Shown in pieces: positions 22,961 through 30,285 of a DNA stretch of 30,285 nucleotides. How positions within the stretch are numbered: the stretch's first letter is position 1; every line of letters starts with the position of its first letter. Origin of the DNA: an uncultured Lachnospiraceae bacterium (GTDB lineage Bacteria; Bacillota; Clostridia; Lachnospirales; Lachnospiraceae); the NCBI GenBank assembly GCA_902797705.1, contig CADBTX010000022.1:1-30285 (forward strand), read 5' to 3'. The notes beneath the pieces were generated by a model. It searched no databases. It worked only from the letters and a program-made list of their open reading frames with translations, and had not been told where the DNA came from. Both the position numbers and the translations under genes were made by a program.

Positions 22961-24106
22961 ATGAAAAGATCAGTTTTGCTGGCGATGGCAGCTGTTTTGA
23001 TGCTGTCGCTTCTTCCCGGCTGCGGGAAAAAAGATGATGCCGGAAGTGCGGCCCCGGCATCGGGAGAAAAAGAAACCGCCGGAGAGGGGACCACTCTGGA
23101 GACGGCGGATCTCTCCAAGCTCATCACCCTCGGAAATTATAAGGGACTGAAGGTCACTCTTCAGGACACCACCGTTTCCGAGGAGGATATAGAGGCCTAC
23201 TTAAAGAGCGCCCTTGAGACCATGACCACCCAGAAGGAGGTTACGGACAGGGGAGCAAAAGAGGGAGACACCGTCAATATCGATTACGAAGGGAAATTGG
23301 ACGGAGTGCCTTTTCCGAGCGGTACCGACAAGGGTTTCGATCTCACTCTGGGAAGCCACAGATTCATCGATGGTTTTGAAGACGGACTTGTGGGAGCAAA
23401 GACCGGGGAGACCCGGGATCTGAACCTCACCTTCCCCGATGATTATGCAAAAGCCGAGCTTTCCGGGAAGGACGTGGTGTTTACCGTAAAGGTCAATTCC
23501 ATAAGCGAGAACATAGTTCCGGAGCTTGACGACAAGGTGGCGAAGGAACTGGATCCCGAGGTATCTTCCGCAAAGGAATACAGGGAGAAGATAGAGAAGA
23601 AATTAAAGGATACCAATGTGGCAACTGCCAGATCCCAGGCCTTCAGCGAGCTTCTTTCCGAGGTGCAGAACAGCTCCGACATAAAGGATGTCAAGGAACT
23701 TCCGGACTGGCTCATGGAAGGGATAAAGAAGGAGCAGAAGGAGAATTTCGAGACCAGTCTTGAACTCTACGGCATAGATCTTCAGACCTATCTTTCGCAG
23801 CAGGGCATGACGGAGGAGGATTTTGACGAGACACTGACAGCCTACGCCCAGTCCATAGCGGGACAGCAGCTTACGGTACAGGCGCTGGCCAATGCGGAAA
23901 ACATAACTGTCACGGAGGAGGATCTTAAGAAGCAGTACGAAGAGGACGCTGCATCTTACGGTTACAGCTCCGGTGAAGAGTTCGAAGAGGCCATAAAGAA
24001 TATGGGTGAGGAGCAGACCTTTAAGGACGCCACGCTTACCAGAAAGGTTGAGGAGATGCTCCTTAACTATGCGGATATTGAGAACCCTGAAATGCTTGAG
24101 GAATAA
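22961..24106 (+). CDS. Extracytoplasmic trigger-factor-like peptidyl-prolyl isomerase lipoprotein
   Basis: The 381-residue protein begins with a signal peptide and lipobox LLPGC (Cys21), so it acts outside the membrane. Residues about 100-183 are an FKBP-type isomerase domain (GDTVNIDYEGKLDGVPF, LGSHRFIDGFEDGLVG), and 184-375 match the helical carboxyl domain of trigger factor. The ribosome-docking amino domain of true trigger factor is replaced by the lipid anchor and a short linker. It is probably a folding catalyst for secreted or surface proteins, with a role like PrsA (inference). GAGGAG precedes the start, 69 bp after the previous gene. The amount of alanine, glutamate and lysine is typical of the family. 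Confidence 0.9.
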   Translation: MKRSVLLAMAAVLMLSLLPGCGKKDDAGSAAPASGEKETAGEGTTLETADLSKLITLGNYKGLKVTLQDTTVSEEDIEAYLKSALETMTTQKEVTDRGAKEGDTVNIDYEGKLDGVPFPSGTDKGFDLTLGSHRFIDGFEDGLVGAKTGETRDLNLTFPDDYAKAELSGKDVVFTVKVNSISENIVPELDDKVAKELDPEVSSAKEYREKIEKKLKDTNVATARSQAFSELLSEVQNSSDIKDVKELPDWLMEGIKKEQKENFETSLELYGIDLQTYLSQQGMTEEDFDETLTAYAQSIAGQQLTVQALANAENITVTEEDLKKQYEEDAASYGYSSGEEFEEAIKNMGEEQTFKDATLTRKVEEMLLNYADIENPEMLEE

Positions 24107-24130
24107 AGAGGAAAGAGGTTAAAGATCAGG

Positions 24131-25531
24131 ATGGAGAAAATGATTGAGATCCGTTCGCTTTTCCGCGAAACGGACAGATACATCGATAAAGAGATAACAG
24201 TGGGAGGCTGGATCCGGACCAACAGGGATTCAAAGTCTTTCGGCTTTCTTGTGGTAAGCGACGGCACCTTTTTTAACACGCTGCAGATCGTATACCATGA
24301 CAGCATGGAAAACTTTCAGGATATCTGCAAGCTGAACGTGGGAGCTGCAGTGATCGCCCGGGGAAAGCTTGTGGCCACTCCGGAGGCAAAGCAGCCCTTT
24401 GAGCTCCAGGCAGAGGAGATAAAGGTGGAGGGAGTATCCACACCGGATTATCCGCTTCAGCCCAAGCGACACAGCATGGAATTCCTGCGTACCATAACCC
24501 ATCTCCGCCCCAGGACCAATACCTTCCAGGCGGTGTTCAGGGTTCGCTCCCTCATAGCCTACGCGATACACAGGTTCTTCCAGGAGAGGGACTTTGTCTA
24601 TGTCCACACACCCATCATCACCGGCTCCGATGCGGAGGGCGCAGGGGAGATGTTCCAGGTTACCACCCTGCCCATGGATGATATCCCGAGGACAGAGGAC
24701 GGAAAAACGGATTATTCGGCGGATTTCTTCGGAAAGTCCACGAACCTTACTGTTTCCGGTCAGCTTAACGGAGAGACCTTTGCCCAGGCGTTTAAGAATA
24801 TCTATACCTTCGGACCTACTTTCAGGGCGGAGAATTCCAATACCACCCGGCATGCTGCCGAGTTCTGGATGATAGAGCCGGAGATCGCCTTTGCGGACCT
24901 TGAGGACGACATGGCCCTGGCGGAGGATATGATCAAGTACATAATCTCCTACGTGCTGGAGAATGCTCCGGAGGAGATGGCCTTCTTTAACCAGTTCATT
25001 GATAAGGAGCACGCTCTGCTGGACAGGCTGAACCATGTGGTGAATTCGGATTTCGGCCGTGTCACCTATACGGATGCCGTAAAGATGCTGGAGGAGCATA
25101 ACGATAAGTTTGAGTACAAGGTTTCCTGGGGTGCGGATCTGCAGACGGAGCACGAACGTTACCTTACGGAGACGGTATTTAAGAAGCCTGTTTTCGTGAC
25201 GGATTATCCCAAAGAGATAAAGGCCTTCTACATGACGCTTAATCCCGACGGGAAGACCGTGGCCGCCATGGACTGTCTGGTGCCCGGCATCGGCGAGATA
25301 ATCGGCGGCTCCCAGAGAGAAGACGATTATGAGAAATTAAAGCAGAGGATAGAGGAACTGGGAATGACGGAGGAACAGTACGGATTTTATATGGATCTCC
25401 GTAAGTACGGCTCCACCAGGCATGCAGGCTTCGGACTTGGCTTTGAGAGGGCTGTGATGTATATAACGGGAATGGAGAATATCCGTGATGTGCTTCCCTT
25501 CCCCAGAACAGTAGGTACCTGCGAACTATAA
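24131..25531 (+). CDS. asnS: Asparaginyl-tRNA synthetase
   Basis: AsnRS (466 residues) charges tRNA-Asn with asparagine. The amino part is an OB-fold anticodon-binding domain ([19 protein letters not shown]). The class II catalytic domain has motif 2 [20 protein letters not shown] near 227-246 and motif 3 [15 protein letters not shown] near 433-447. Use of FRAENSNT and the WMIEPE ending favour AsnRS over AspRS. No T-box leader fits in the 24-bp gap before it, so it is expressed from the upstream promoter or an unseen internal one. An ATG at 24140 is the alternative start. Confidence 0.97.
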   Translation: MEKMIEIRSLFRETDRYIDKEITVGGWIRTNRDSKSFGFLVVSDGTFFNTLQIVYHDSMENFQDICKLNVGAAVIARGKLVATPEAKQPFELQAEEIKVEGVSTPDYPLQPKRHSMEFLRTITHLRPRTNTFQAVFRVRSLIAYAIHRFFQERDFVYVHTPIITGSDAEGAGEMFQVTTLPMDDIPRTEDGKTDYSADFFGKSTNLTVSGQLNGETFAQAFKNIYTFGPTFRAENSNTTRHAAEFWMIEPEIAFADLEDDMALAEDMIKYIISYVLENAPEEMAFFNQFIDKEHALLDRLNHVVNSDFGRVTYTDAVKMLEEHNDKFEYKVSWGADLQTEHERYLTETVFKKPVFVTDYPKEIKAFYMTLNPDGKTVAAMDCLVPGIGEIIGGSQREDDYEKLKQRIEELGMTEEQYGFYMDLRKYGSTRHAGFGLGFERAVMYITGMENIRDVLPFPRTVGTCEL

Positions 25532-25533
25532 TC

Positions 25534-26823
25534 ATGAAAAAAGCTATTTCCGTTTTCCTTACAATTTCATTGACCGCCACCCTAAGCGTGAATTCTTTTG
25601 CTGCCCGTTCCACGGAGCAGATAAAAAGAGAGCAGGCTGAGTCAGAGCGGAATCTGGCGGCGGCGGAGGAGGAGGCTTCCGACATCCGTGATGAGAGATC
25701 CATGACGGAGGAGGAGCTTGAGGAAAACAAGGAACAGCTGGCCCGGGTCATTGCCTCCGTTTCCATAATCGAGGATGAGATCAAGTCCAAGGAAAAGGCT
25801 GTTTCGGAAGCAGAAGAGCAGTACAGGGAGGCGAAGAAGAACGAGGAGATCCAGTACGCCGCCATGAAGAGGAGGATCCGCTATATCTATGAACACGGCG
25901 GGTCAAATGCCTATGCGGAGTTCTTCTCCGGAGGCTCCAGCTTTGCCGACATCCTGAACAGGTCCGCCTATGCGGAGGAGATCTACGAATACGACAGGAA
26001 CCTGCTGGAGGACTACCATGAGACCAGGGTGAAGGTAAAGGAGAGCGAGGAAAAGCTTCAGCAGGAACTGGATGAACTGAACGAGATAAAGAACACTTAT
26101 GACGAAGAATCCGCTTCCCTGGAGAGGACCATCGCCGAGCAGAAGGAAAAGGTGGAGGACTTTGACGAGCAGCTTAAGGGTGCCGAGGCAAAGGCCAGCC
26201 AGTACAAAAACCAGATAGCAGCCCAGAATAAGGAGATAAGAGATATAGCCGAGGCTGAAGCAAAGGCTGCGGCGGAAAAGAAGAAGGCTGAAGCCGAAGC
26301 AAAGAAGAAGGCGGAGGCTGAGGCGAAGAAGAAGGCCGAGGAAGCGGCAAAGAAGAAGACCGAAGAACAGAAGAGCGAAAGCCATGAAGAGGAGTATGCT
26401 CCCGAGGAAGAGGGAGAATACGAGGAAGAGGAGGAAGAAGAGGAAGAGAAACATGAGTCCGGAGGTTCCTCCGGAGGCTCGGGAACAGGCAGCGCCATAG
26501 CCTCCTATGCCCAGCAGTTCCTCGGAAACCCCTACGTCCTCGGAGGTACAAGCCTTACGGACGGTACCGACTGCTCAGGCTTTACGATGTCGGTATACAA
26601 TCATTTCGGTTATTCCATACCCAGGACCAGCTGGGAACAGCAGTCTGTGGGCCGGAGCGTGTCCTATTCCGATGCCCAGCCCGGAGATATCTTCTGTTAT
26701 TCAGGACATGTGGGGATCTACATAGGCAATAACACCATCTGCCACGCCTCCACACCGGAGACGGGAATAAAGCTGAGTCCCGCCACCTACCGTGATATCA
26801 TAACCATCCGCCGGGTGGTCTAA
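25534..26823 (+). CDS. Secreted coiled-coil NlpC/P60 peptidoglycan hydrolase
   Basis: A 429-residue exported protein with a Sec signal peptide (1-23, ending SFAA), a long coiled coil (about 28-250), a lysine/glutamate/alanine-rich and then polyglutamate linker (about 240-310), a Gly/Ser hinge, and an NlpC/P60 domain at the end. The catalytic residues are Cys347 (TDCSGF), His392 (SGHVGIYIG) and His404 (CHAST). It should cut peptide cross-links in the wall, as PcsB/CwlO-type enzymes do at division or growth with FtsEX; that partner is inference and is not in the window. It starts 2 bp after the asnS stop with no good ribosome site nearby, suggesting reinitiation. Transcription ends at the terminator at 27000. 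Confidence 0.93.
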   Translation: MKKAISVFLTISLTATLSVNSFAARSTEQIKREQAESERNLAAAEEEASDIRDERSMTEEELEENKEQLARVIASVSIIEDEIKSKEKAVSEAEEQYREAKKNEEIQYAAMKRRIRYIYEHGGSNAYAEFFSGGSSFADILNRSAYAEEIYEYDRNLLEDYHETRVKVKESEEKLQQELDELNEIKNTYDEESASLERTIAEQKEKVEDFDEQLKGAEAKASQYKNQIAAQNKEIRDIAEAEAKAAAEKKKAEAEAKKKAEAEAKKKAEEAAKKKTEEQKSESHEEEYAPEEEGEYEEEEEEEEEKHESGGSSGGSGTGSAIASYAQQFLGNPYVLGGTSLTDGTDCSGFTMSVYNHFGYSIPRTSWEQQSVGRSVSYSDAQPGDIFCYSGHVGIYIGNNTICHASTPETGIKLSPATYRDIITIRRVV

Positions 26824-26838
26824 CAATACCGTCACATG

Positions 26839-26961
26839 CCTTCCCCCATTTATGGGGGAAGGTGGCAGCGCGAAGCGCTGACGGATGAGGGCCCGCCCGC
26901 CCCCATTTATGGGGGAAGGTGGCAGCGCGGAGCGCTGACGGATGAGGGCCCGCCTTCCCCC
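26839..26961. repeat. Two 57-bp tandem dyad repeats and the start of a third
   Basis: Units begin at the CCCCC blocks at 26843, 26900 and 26957, so the period is 57 bp; the two full units differ at very few bases (for example GCGCGAAGCGC versus GCGCGGAGCGC). Each unit holds a G/C-rich hairpin (in the first, CCTTCCCCC, loop ATTTAT, GGGGGAAGG at 26839-26862) and a second one (CAGCGC, loop GAA, GCGCTG at 26866-26880), followed by ACGGATGAGGGCCCGC. From memory, repeats of this kind are scattered between genes in many gut Clostridia. The frame through them does not look like a real gene. Confidence 0.85.
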
Positions 26962-26999
26962 AAAACATCATATTGTCGTAAGAGGTGCATAATTTGTCG

Positions 27000-27041
27000 C
27001 CGGATTCCTTGTGTGAAAAAGGGATCCGGTGTTATTTTTTA
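27000..27041 (+). terminator. Rho-independent terminator after the NlpC/P60 gene
   Basis: A 9-bp stem with one G-U pair (CCGGATTCC at 27000-27008, GGGATCCGG at 27021-27029), a 12-nt loop, then TGTTATTTTTTA. It closes the ispE-to-NlpC run and separates it from the surface protein gene. The rest of 26962-27100 shows no clear promoter or riboswitch. Confidence 0.75.
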
Positions 27042-27100
27042 TGGTAGAAGAAAAGGTGGGGGTTTCTGTACCCATTGAAACAGAATGTGAGGGAAACATT

Positions 27101-30100
27101 ATGAAGAAAAACTGGAAAAGCGGATTAGCGGTAATCGTACTCGTGGCATTATTGCTTCAGTCGGGCGCCCATGTTGTATCCAATGTCCTGGATTATGACA
27201 GGGATTACGCCATGGCTGACGACGACCTTGCGGAATACGCAGAGGAAACGGCAGATGACACTGACGAGGGGGAGGACTCCGGATCGGCGGATGAAGACTC
27301 CGGGGATGAGGATTCATATGAAGAGGAGTCGGCTGATGAGGACTCCGGCTCGGATGACAGCGATGACGGCGCTGCCGCAGAAGAAGAGCAGTTTGAGGAT
27401 TCCGGGGAGAACCTGAGCGGAGATGAAGGAGTCGAAAGCCAGGAAGAACTGACAGCAGAGCAGGGGGATGAAGCTCTCGCTGAAGAAGAGAATAGTGAAG
27501 AATCCGAAGAAGAAGCATCCACCGAAGCCACGGAAGAGGCTGAGGTCGCTTCTGTTCTTGATGTAAACCTCACAATAGATTACAAGGACAAAAACGGAAA
27601 TACACTTATAGATACAGAAGATCTGGATATGGATGACAACACCGTTATCGTTATGAAGAGTGCTGCTCCTTCCATAACCGACTATGAATATGAGAGCGCC
27701 CGGCTTGAGTTCACGGATCAGGACGGTAATCTCCAGAACGGCAGCATTGAGGCGGTAAGATACCTCTTTAACGGCGCAGAAGACGACGGATATGCTTTCA
27801 CCGTAAAGTATGAGGGTGATTCCAGTGACTGGATCGCCATCACAGGTGACGGCAATATCACCCTTACATACAGAGCGATCGAAAAAGAAGAGCTGGCTTC
27901 AGAGGATGAAGAGGCTTCCACCGAAGCATCCACAGAAGCATCAGAGGAAATTGAAGAAGAGACCACGGAGATCAGCGAGGAAGCATCAACAGAGGCTTCG
28001 ACCGAGGAAGCATCTTCAGAGGAAGCATCCGAAAGCAGCACCGAGATCTCCACAGAGGCGACAGAGGAGACCGTCAGCGGCGACGAAGTAGAGGGCGTTA
28101 AGCTGGATATCTTCGACGAAGAGCCTGTAAGCGGAAATGAGATAGAGGGAACAGAGACCGAAGAGTCAACAGAAGCGGTAAGTGAAAATGAGGCGGAAGG
28201 CGATACCGTCAGCGGCGACAGCGCTGAGCAGGAAGAAGCTGCACTCCTTCCCGCAGTTGATGTTGATGCATCCGTAGTTGACGAGTTCGGTGAAGTGATC
28301 GACGACAAGTTCACCCATGTTCCTCTGGACTTTGACGGCGAACTGGCACTTGATGATCCCGAAAAGCCTCCCGTAAAGGGCGTCCGCGTTGCTACAGGCA
28401 AGGTTCTCTTCATTACAACATACACAGATTATAAGTATTCCAAGGCCACCCTTGACGGCGAAGTGATAAAGAGCCTTAAGAAAGAGCCTGTGACCGGGGA
28501 GGCAGAAGAAGAGAATAAGGGCTTCTTCGGAGCGCTGGTAAGCGCTATAACCGGAAACGACAGCGACACGGAATACTCCTATTCATACACGGTTGACGGC
28601 GAGAACTACATCACTCTTGAAAAGGATGCCACCATCATTCTGGAATACGTGCTTCCTGAAGGCATGAGGTCCTCCTATGAGTACGAGGATGATGATGTGA
28701 TAGTTACCGCAGTCATTCAGGATCCCAATGCGATCCCCGACAATGCGGAGCTCAGGGTTACACCCATTACCGGCGGACAGTTTGATTCCGCAATGGACAA
28801 GATGAATGCGGGCAGTGATCCCGAGGATGAAAACGCTGCGCTTTATGATGAAACAAATACTCTGCTCTACGATATCAGTTTTGTAGTACCTGCTTCGGAA
28901 GAGGGCGGGGAAGAGAAGGAAGTAGAGCCTGCTGAAGGTGCTGTCAAGGTAACATTCACTTTCAAGAAGAACCAGCTCAGCGACCAGATTGGAGCCACAG
29001 ACGGACAGAGCATCACTGTGACCCATTTCCCTGACGGTTCAGACACTGTTGAAAAGATTTCCACCGACTCGGCATCGGTATCAGGATCCCAGGAGGTGTC
29101 CTTTTCTGCAACAAATTTTAGCTGGTACGCGGTTTCTGCCGCGGCAGATGCCCTTACGGTGTCTGTGAAATTTGTGGACAGCGACGGGAACGCTGTAACT
29201 CCGGATCTGAACGGATTGCGCCTTTTTGCCAGAATGAGCAGTTCAAACGGAAAATACCTGCTCAAGGAATTGAAGAAGTCGTCAGAGGCAGGTATATATG
29301 TTGCCTCATCTTCTGTTGTATATGGTGATAATAATGTCAGATACGCTGCAAACAGTAATGGATCTTATGCAGTTCAGCTTATCGGAACCAGCAGAACAGA
29401 TAATTATGATGGGTGGGCCGGAAGGAATGATCCAAACTGGATCAATAATAATCAGGGATATGAGATCAAGGCCGGGGATGCGATAGGTTCAGGTTTCGTA
29501 TTAAAGGAGATCGAGAGCAGTACAATCTCAGTTGGAAAACCGTATCGGGCTGTTGCCGAAGGCTTCGGAGGACCCGGTTCCGATACCTATTCATCAATAT
29601 TGGGCGGTGCAACGAATTACGGTATCGTAGCTGAAAAGTTTGCCGTGGTCAATGACGGCGAGACAAATGTGGCGGCTTACACGGTAACCTGCCCTACACA
29701 GACAGGAAATGATCTGACCAACCCTGTTGAGCAGACCTTTGTCATTGGGGCTGTAGACGGCTCATTTAAGATAAAGGGTAATGATGCCGTTATAAAGACC
29801 ACGAAGGAAGTGGAAAACTCCAAGAAAATAACACCTCTTGGAAGTGTAAAGTTAACCTATGTAAATGCTTCCGAGAGTGAGATCAGGGCAGAGATAGGAG
29901 CGCTCCTCGGTCAGGGGGCGGCTGCTTCAGCTTCCCTTGCGGCTAAAAAGGATAATGCAGCGATAGTAGCAAAGAACGGAAAGTGGGTTGTCGACCTGAA
30001 GAACCGTCCTGCGGGATGCTACTATATCACGGTAAACGATCAGATGCTCGCCAATATAAGGGGTGCGGACAATCTGCAGATATCTAAGAACGATAACCAG

Positions 30101-30285
30101 ACGGTCGTATTTAATGTAACGGCTTCTTCCGTGGAACTTTACAAATTCTCTGTTAATGGCACAGGGACTGACAGTAATGATGTGAAGGAACACGGACATA
30201 TCATTACAAAGACGGTGGTGTGGAATCTTCCCAATGCCGTATCCTTTAAGGCAGCAGGCTCTATAAGCGGAGTGATACTTGCGCC
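27101..30285 (+). CDS. Large acidic secreted surface protein with choice-of-anchor A type domain (3' end cut by window)
   Basis: The frame is open from an ATG with a GAGGG site 7-8 nt upstream to the window edge: 1061 codons and still running. After a signal peptide (1 to about 35) come an aspartate/glutamate-rich stretch (about 38-150), a beta-type segment (about 150-265), and a second acidic, serine/threonine-rich stretch (about 267-385) built from ASTE/EEAS words and VSG(D/N)-x-EG motifs. Then comes a module ending FSATNFSWYAVSA, as in repeated surface modules of Lachnospiraceae, a Cna-B-like strand set (VKFVDSDGNAVTPDL), and from about 828 a choice-of-anchor A type domain (LGGATNYGIVAEKFAV to WNLPNAVSFKAAGSISGVILA). 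A sortase signal or more beta modules would be expected off the window. Probably an adhesin; no ligand can be named. Confidence 0.85.
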   Translation, partial: MKKNWKSGLAVIVLVALLLQSGAHVVSNVLDYDRDYAMADDDLAEYAEETADDTDEGEDSGSADEDSGDEDSYEEESADEDSGSDDSDDGAAAEEEQFEDSGENLSGDEGVESQEELTAEQGDEALAEEENSEESEEEASTEATEEAEVASVLDVNLTIDYKDKNGNTLIDTEDLDMDDNTVIVMKSAAPSITDYEYESARLEFTDQDGNLQNGSIEAVRYLFNGAEDDGYAFTVKYEGDSSDWIAITGDGNITLTYRAIEKEELASEDEEASTEASTEASEEIEEETTEISEEASTEASTEEASSEEASESSTEISTEATEETVSGDEVEGVKLDIFDEEPVSGNEIEGTETEESTEAVSENEAEGDTVSGDSAEQEEAALLPAVDVDASVVDEFGEVIDDKFTHVPLDFDGELALDDPEKPPVKGVRVATGKVLFITTYTDYKYSKATLDGEVIKSLKKEPVTGEAEEENKGFFGALVSAITGNDSDTEYSYSYTVDGENYITLEKDATIILEYVLPEGMRSSYEYEDDDVIVTAVIQDPNAIPDNAELRVTPITGGQFDSAMDKMNAGSDPEDENAALYDETNTLLYDISFVVPASEEGGEEKEVEPAEGAVKVTFTFKKNQLSDQIGATDGQSITVTHFPDGSDTVEKISTDSASVSGSQEVSFSATNFSWYAVSAAADALTVSVKFVDSDGNAVTPDLNGLRLFARMSSSNGKYLLKELKKSSEAGIYVASSSVVYGDNNVRYAANSNGSYAVQLIGTSRTDNYDGWAGRNDPNWINNNQGYEIKAGDAIGSGFVLKEIESSTISVGKPYRAVAEGFGGPGSDTYSSILGGATNYGIVAEKFAVVNDGETNVAAYTVTCPTQTGNDLTNPVEQTFVIGAVDGSFKIKGNDAVIKTTKEVENSKKITPLGSVKLTYVNASESEIRAEIGALLGQGAAASASLAAKKDNAAIVAKNGKWVVDLKNRPAGCYYITVNDQMLANIRGADNLQISKNDNQTVVFNVTASSVELYKFSVNGTGTDSNDVKEHGHIITKTVVWNLPNAVSFKAAGSISGVILA

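Noticed and set aside
24230..25153. Long minus-strand frame of 307 codons across asnS
   Set aside because: Antisense shadow of a clear AsnRS; no family features.
25527..25532. TATAAT before the NlpC/P60 gene as a promoter
   Set aside because: No -35 box at proper distance and the transcript would begin after the ATG.
26839..26961. CRISPR array
   Set aside because: The 57-bp units are directly adjacent, with no unique spacers, and no cas genes are near.
26836..27078. 80-codon frame through the 57-bp repeats
   Set aside because: The product merely repeats the DNA repeat in translation, and runs through the terminator; no sign of a protein.
26962..27100. Cyclic di-GMP riboswitch before the surface protein gene
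   Set aside because: Looked for because of the nearby GGDEF genes; no GEMM-like conserved core was seen, only a terminator hairpin.

Overview
The window looks like chromosome of a Gram-positive anaerobe of the Clostridia, most likely a Lachnospiraceae member. Supporting points are PTS-type dihydroxyacetone kinase, the ispE-GntR-DUF1934 gene string, lipoproteins with Clostridia-type lipoboxes, NlpC/P60 hydrolase with a coiled-coil front half, 7TM-GGDEF receptors, acidic 'VSGN'-type surface protein linkers, heavy use of AGG/AGA and ATA codons, and mostly strong AGGAGG-type ribosome sites. The family call is inference from gene content; no rRNA, tRNA, CRISPR array or insertion sequence was seen.

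Left part (1-10262), metabolism. An aconitase-family hydratase enters from the left edge and converges, over a bidirectional terminator, on a dhaK-dhaL-dhaM operon (minus strand) that phosphorylates dihydroxyacetone with phosphate drawn from the PTS. A 255-bp divergent promoter region separates it from an acyl-CoA synthetase plus sodium:solute symporter pair (plus strand), plausibly an uptake-and-activation pair for a carboxylate. This pair converges with only 4 bp spacing on a 980-residue bifunctional fucokinase/fucose-1-phosphate guanylyltransferase (minus strand), which makes GDP-fucose from free fucose.

Middle part (10292-20295), one tight plus-strand run: metN-metI-metQ (methionine ABC importer), purC, a DUF6311 multi-membrane protein, an acidic lipoprotein, a 28-codon small ORF, a divergent PAP2 (DUF212) protein, and two tandem paralogous membrane GGDEF proteins. 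Gaps are 30 bp or less and several genes overlap, so this is probably one long transcriptional unit or a few overlapping ones.

Right part (20305-27041), a second tight run: ispE, a GntR/FCD regulator, DUF1934, a membrane-anchored unknown, a lipoprotein with a trigger-factor-like peptidyl-prolyl isomerase fold, asnS, and a secreted NlpC/P60 hydrolase, ending in a small dyad-rich tandem repeat and a rho-independent terminator. The last gene (27101 to the edge) is a large acidic secreted surface protein with a choice-of-anchor A type domain, cut by the window end.

The most unusual signal is in transcription and translation initiation. The fkp and metN genes are driven by back-to-back promoters that share one 7-bp -35 element, and both -10 boxes lie 7-8 nt before the start codon with no Shine-Dalgarno sequence. 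ispE has the same geometry. This points to leaderless mRNAs for three genes in a genome whose other genes have conventional ribosome sites.
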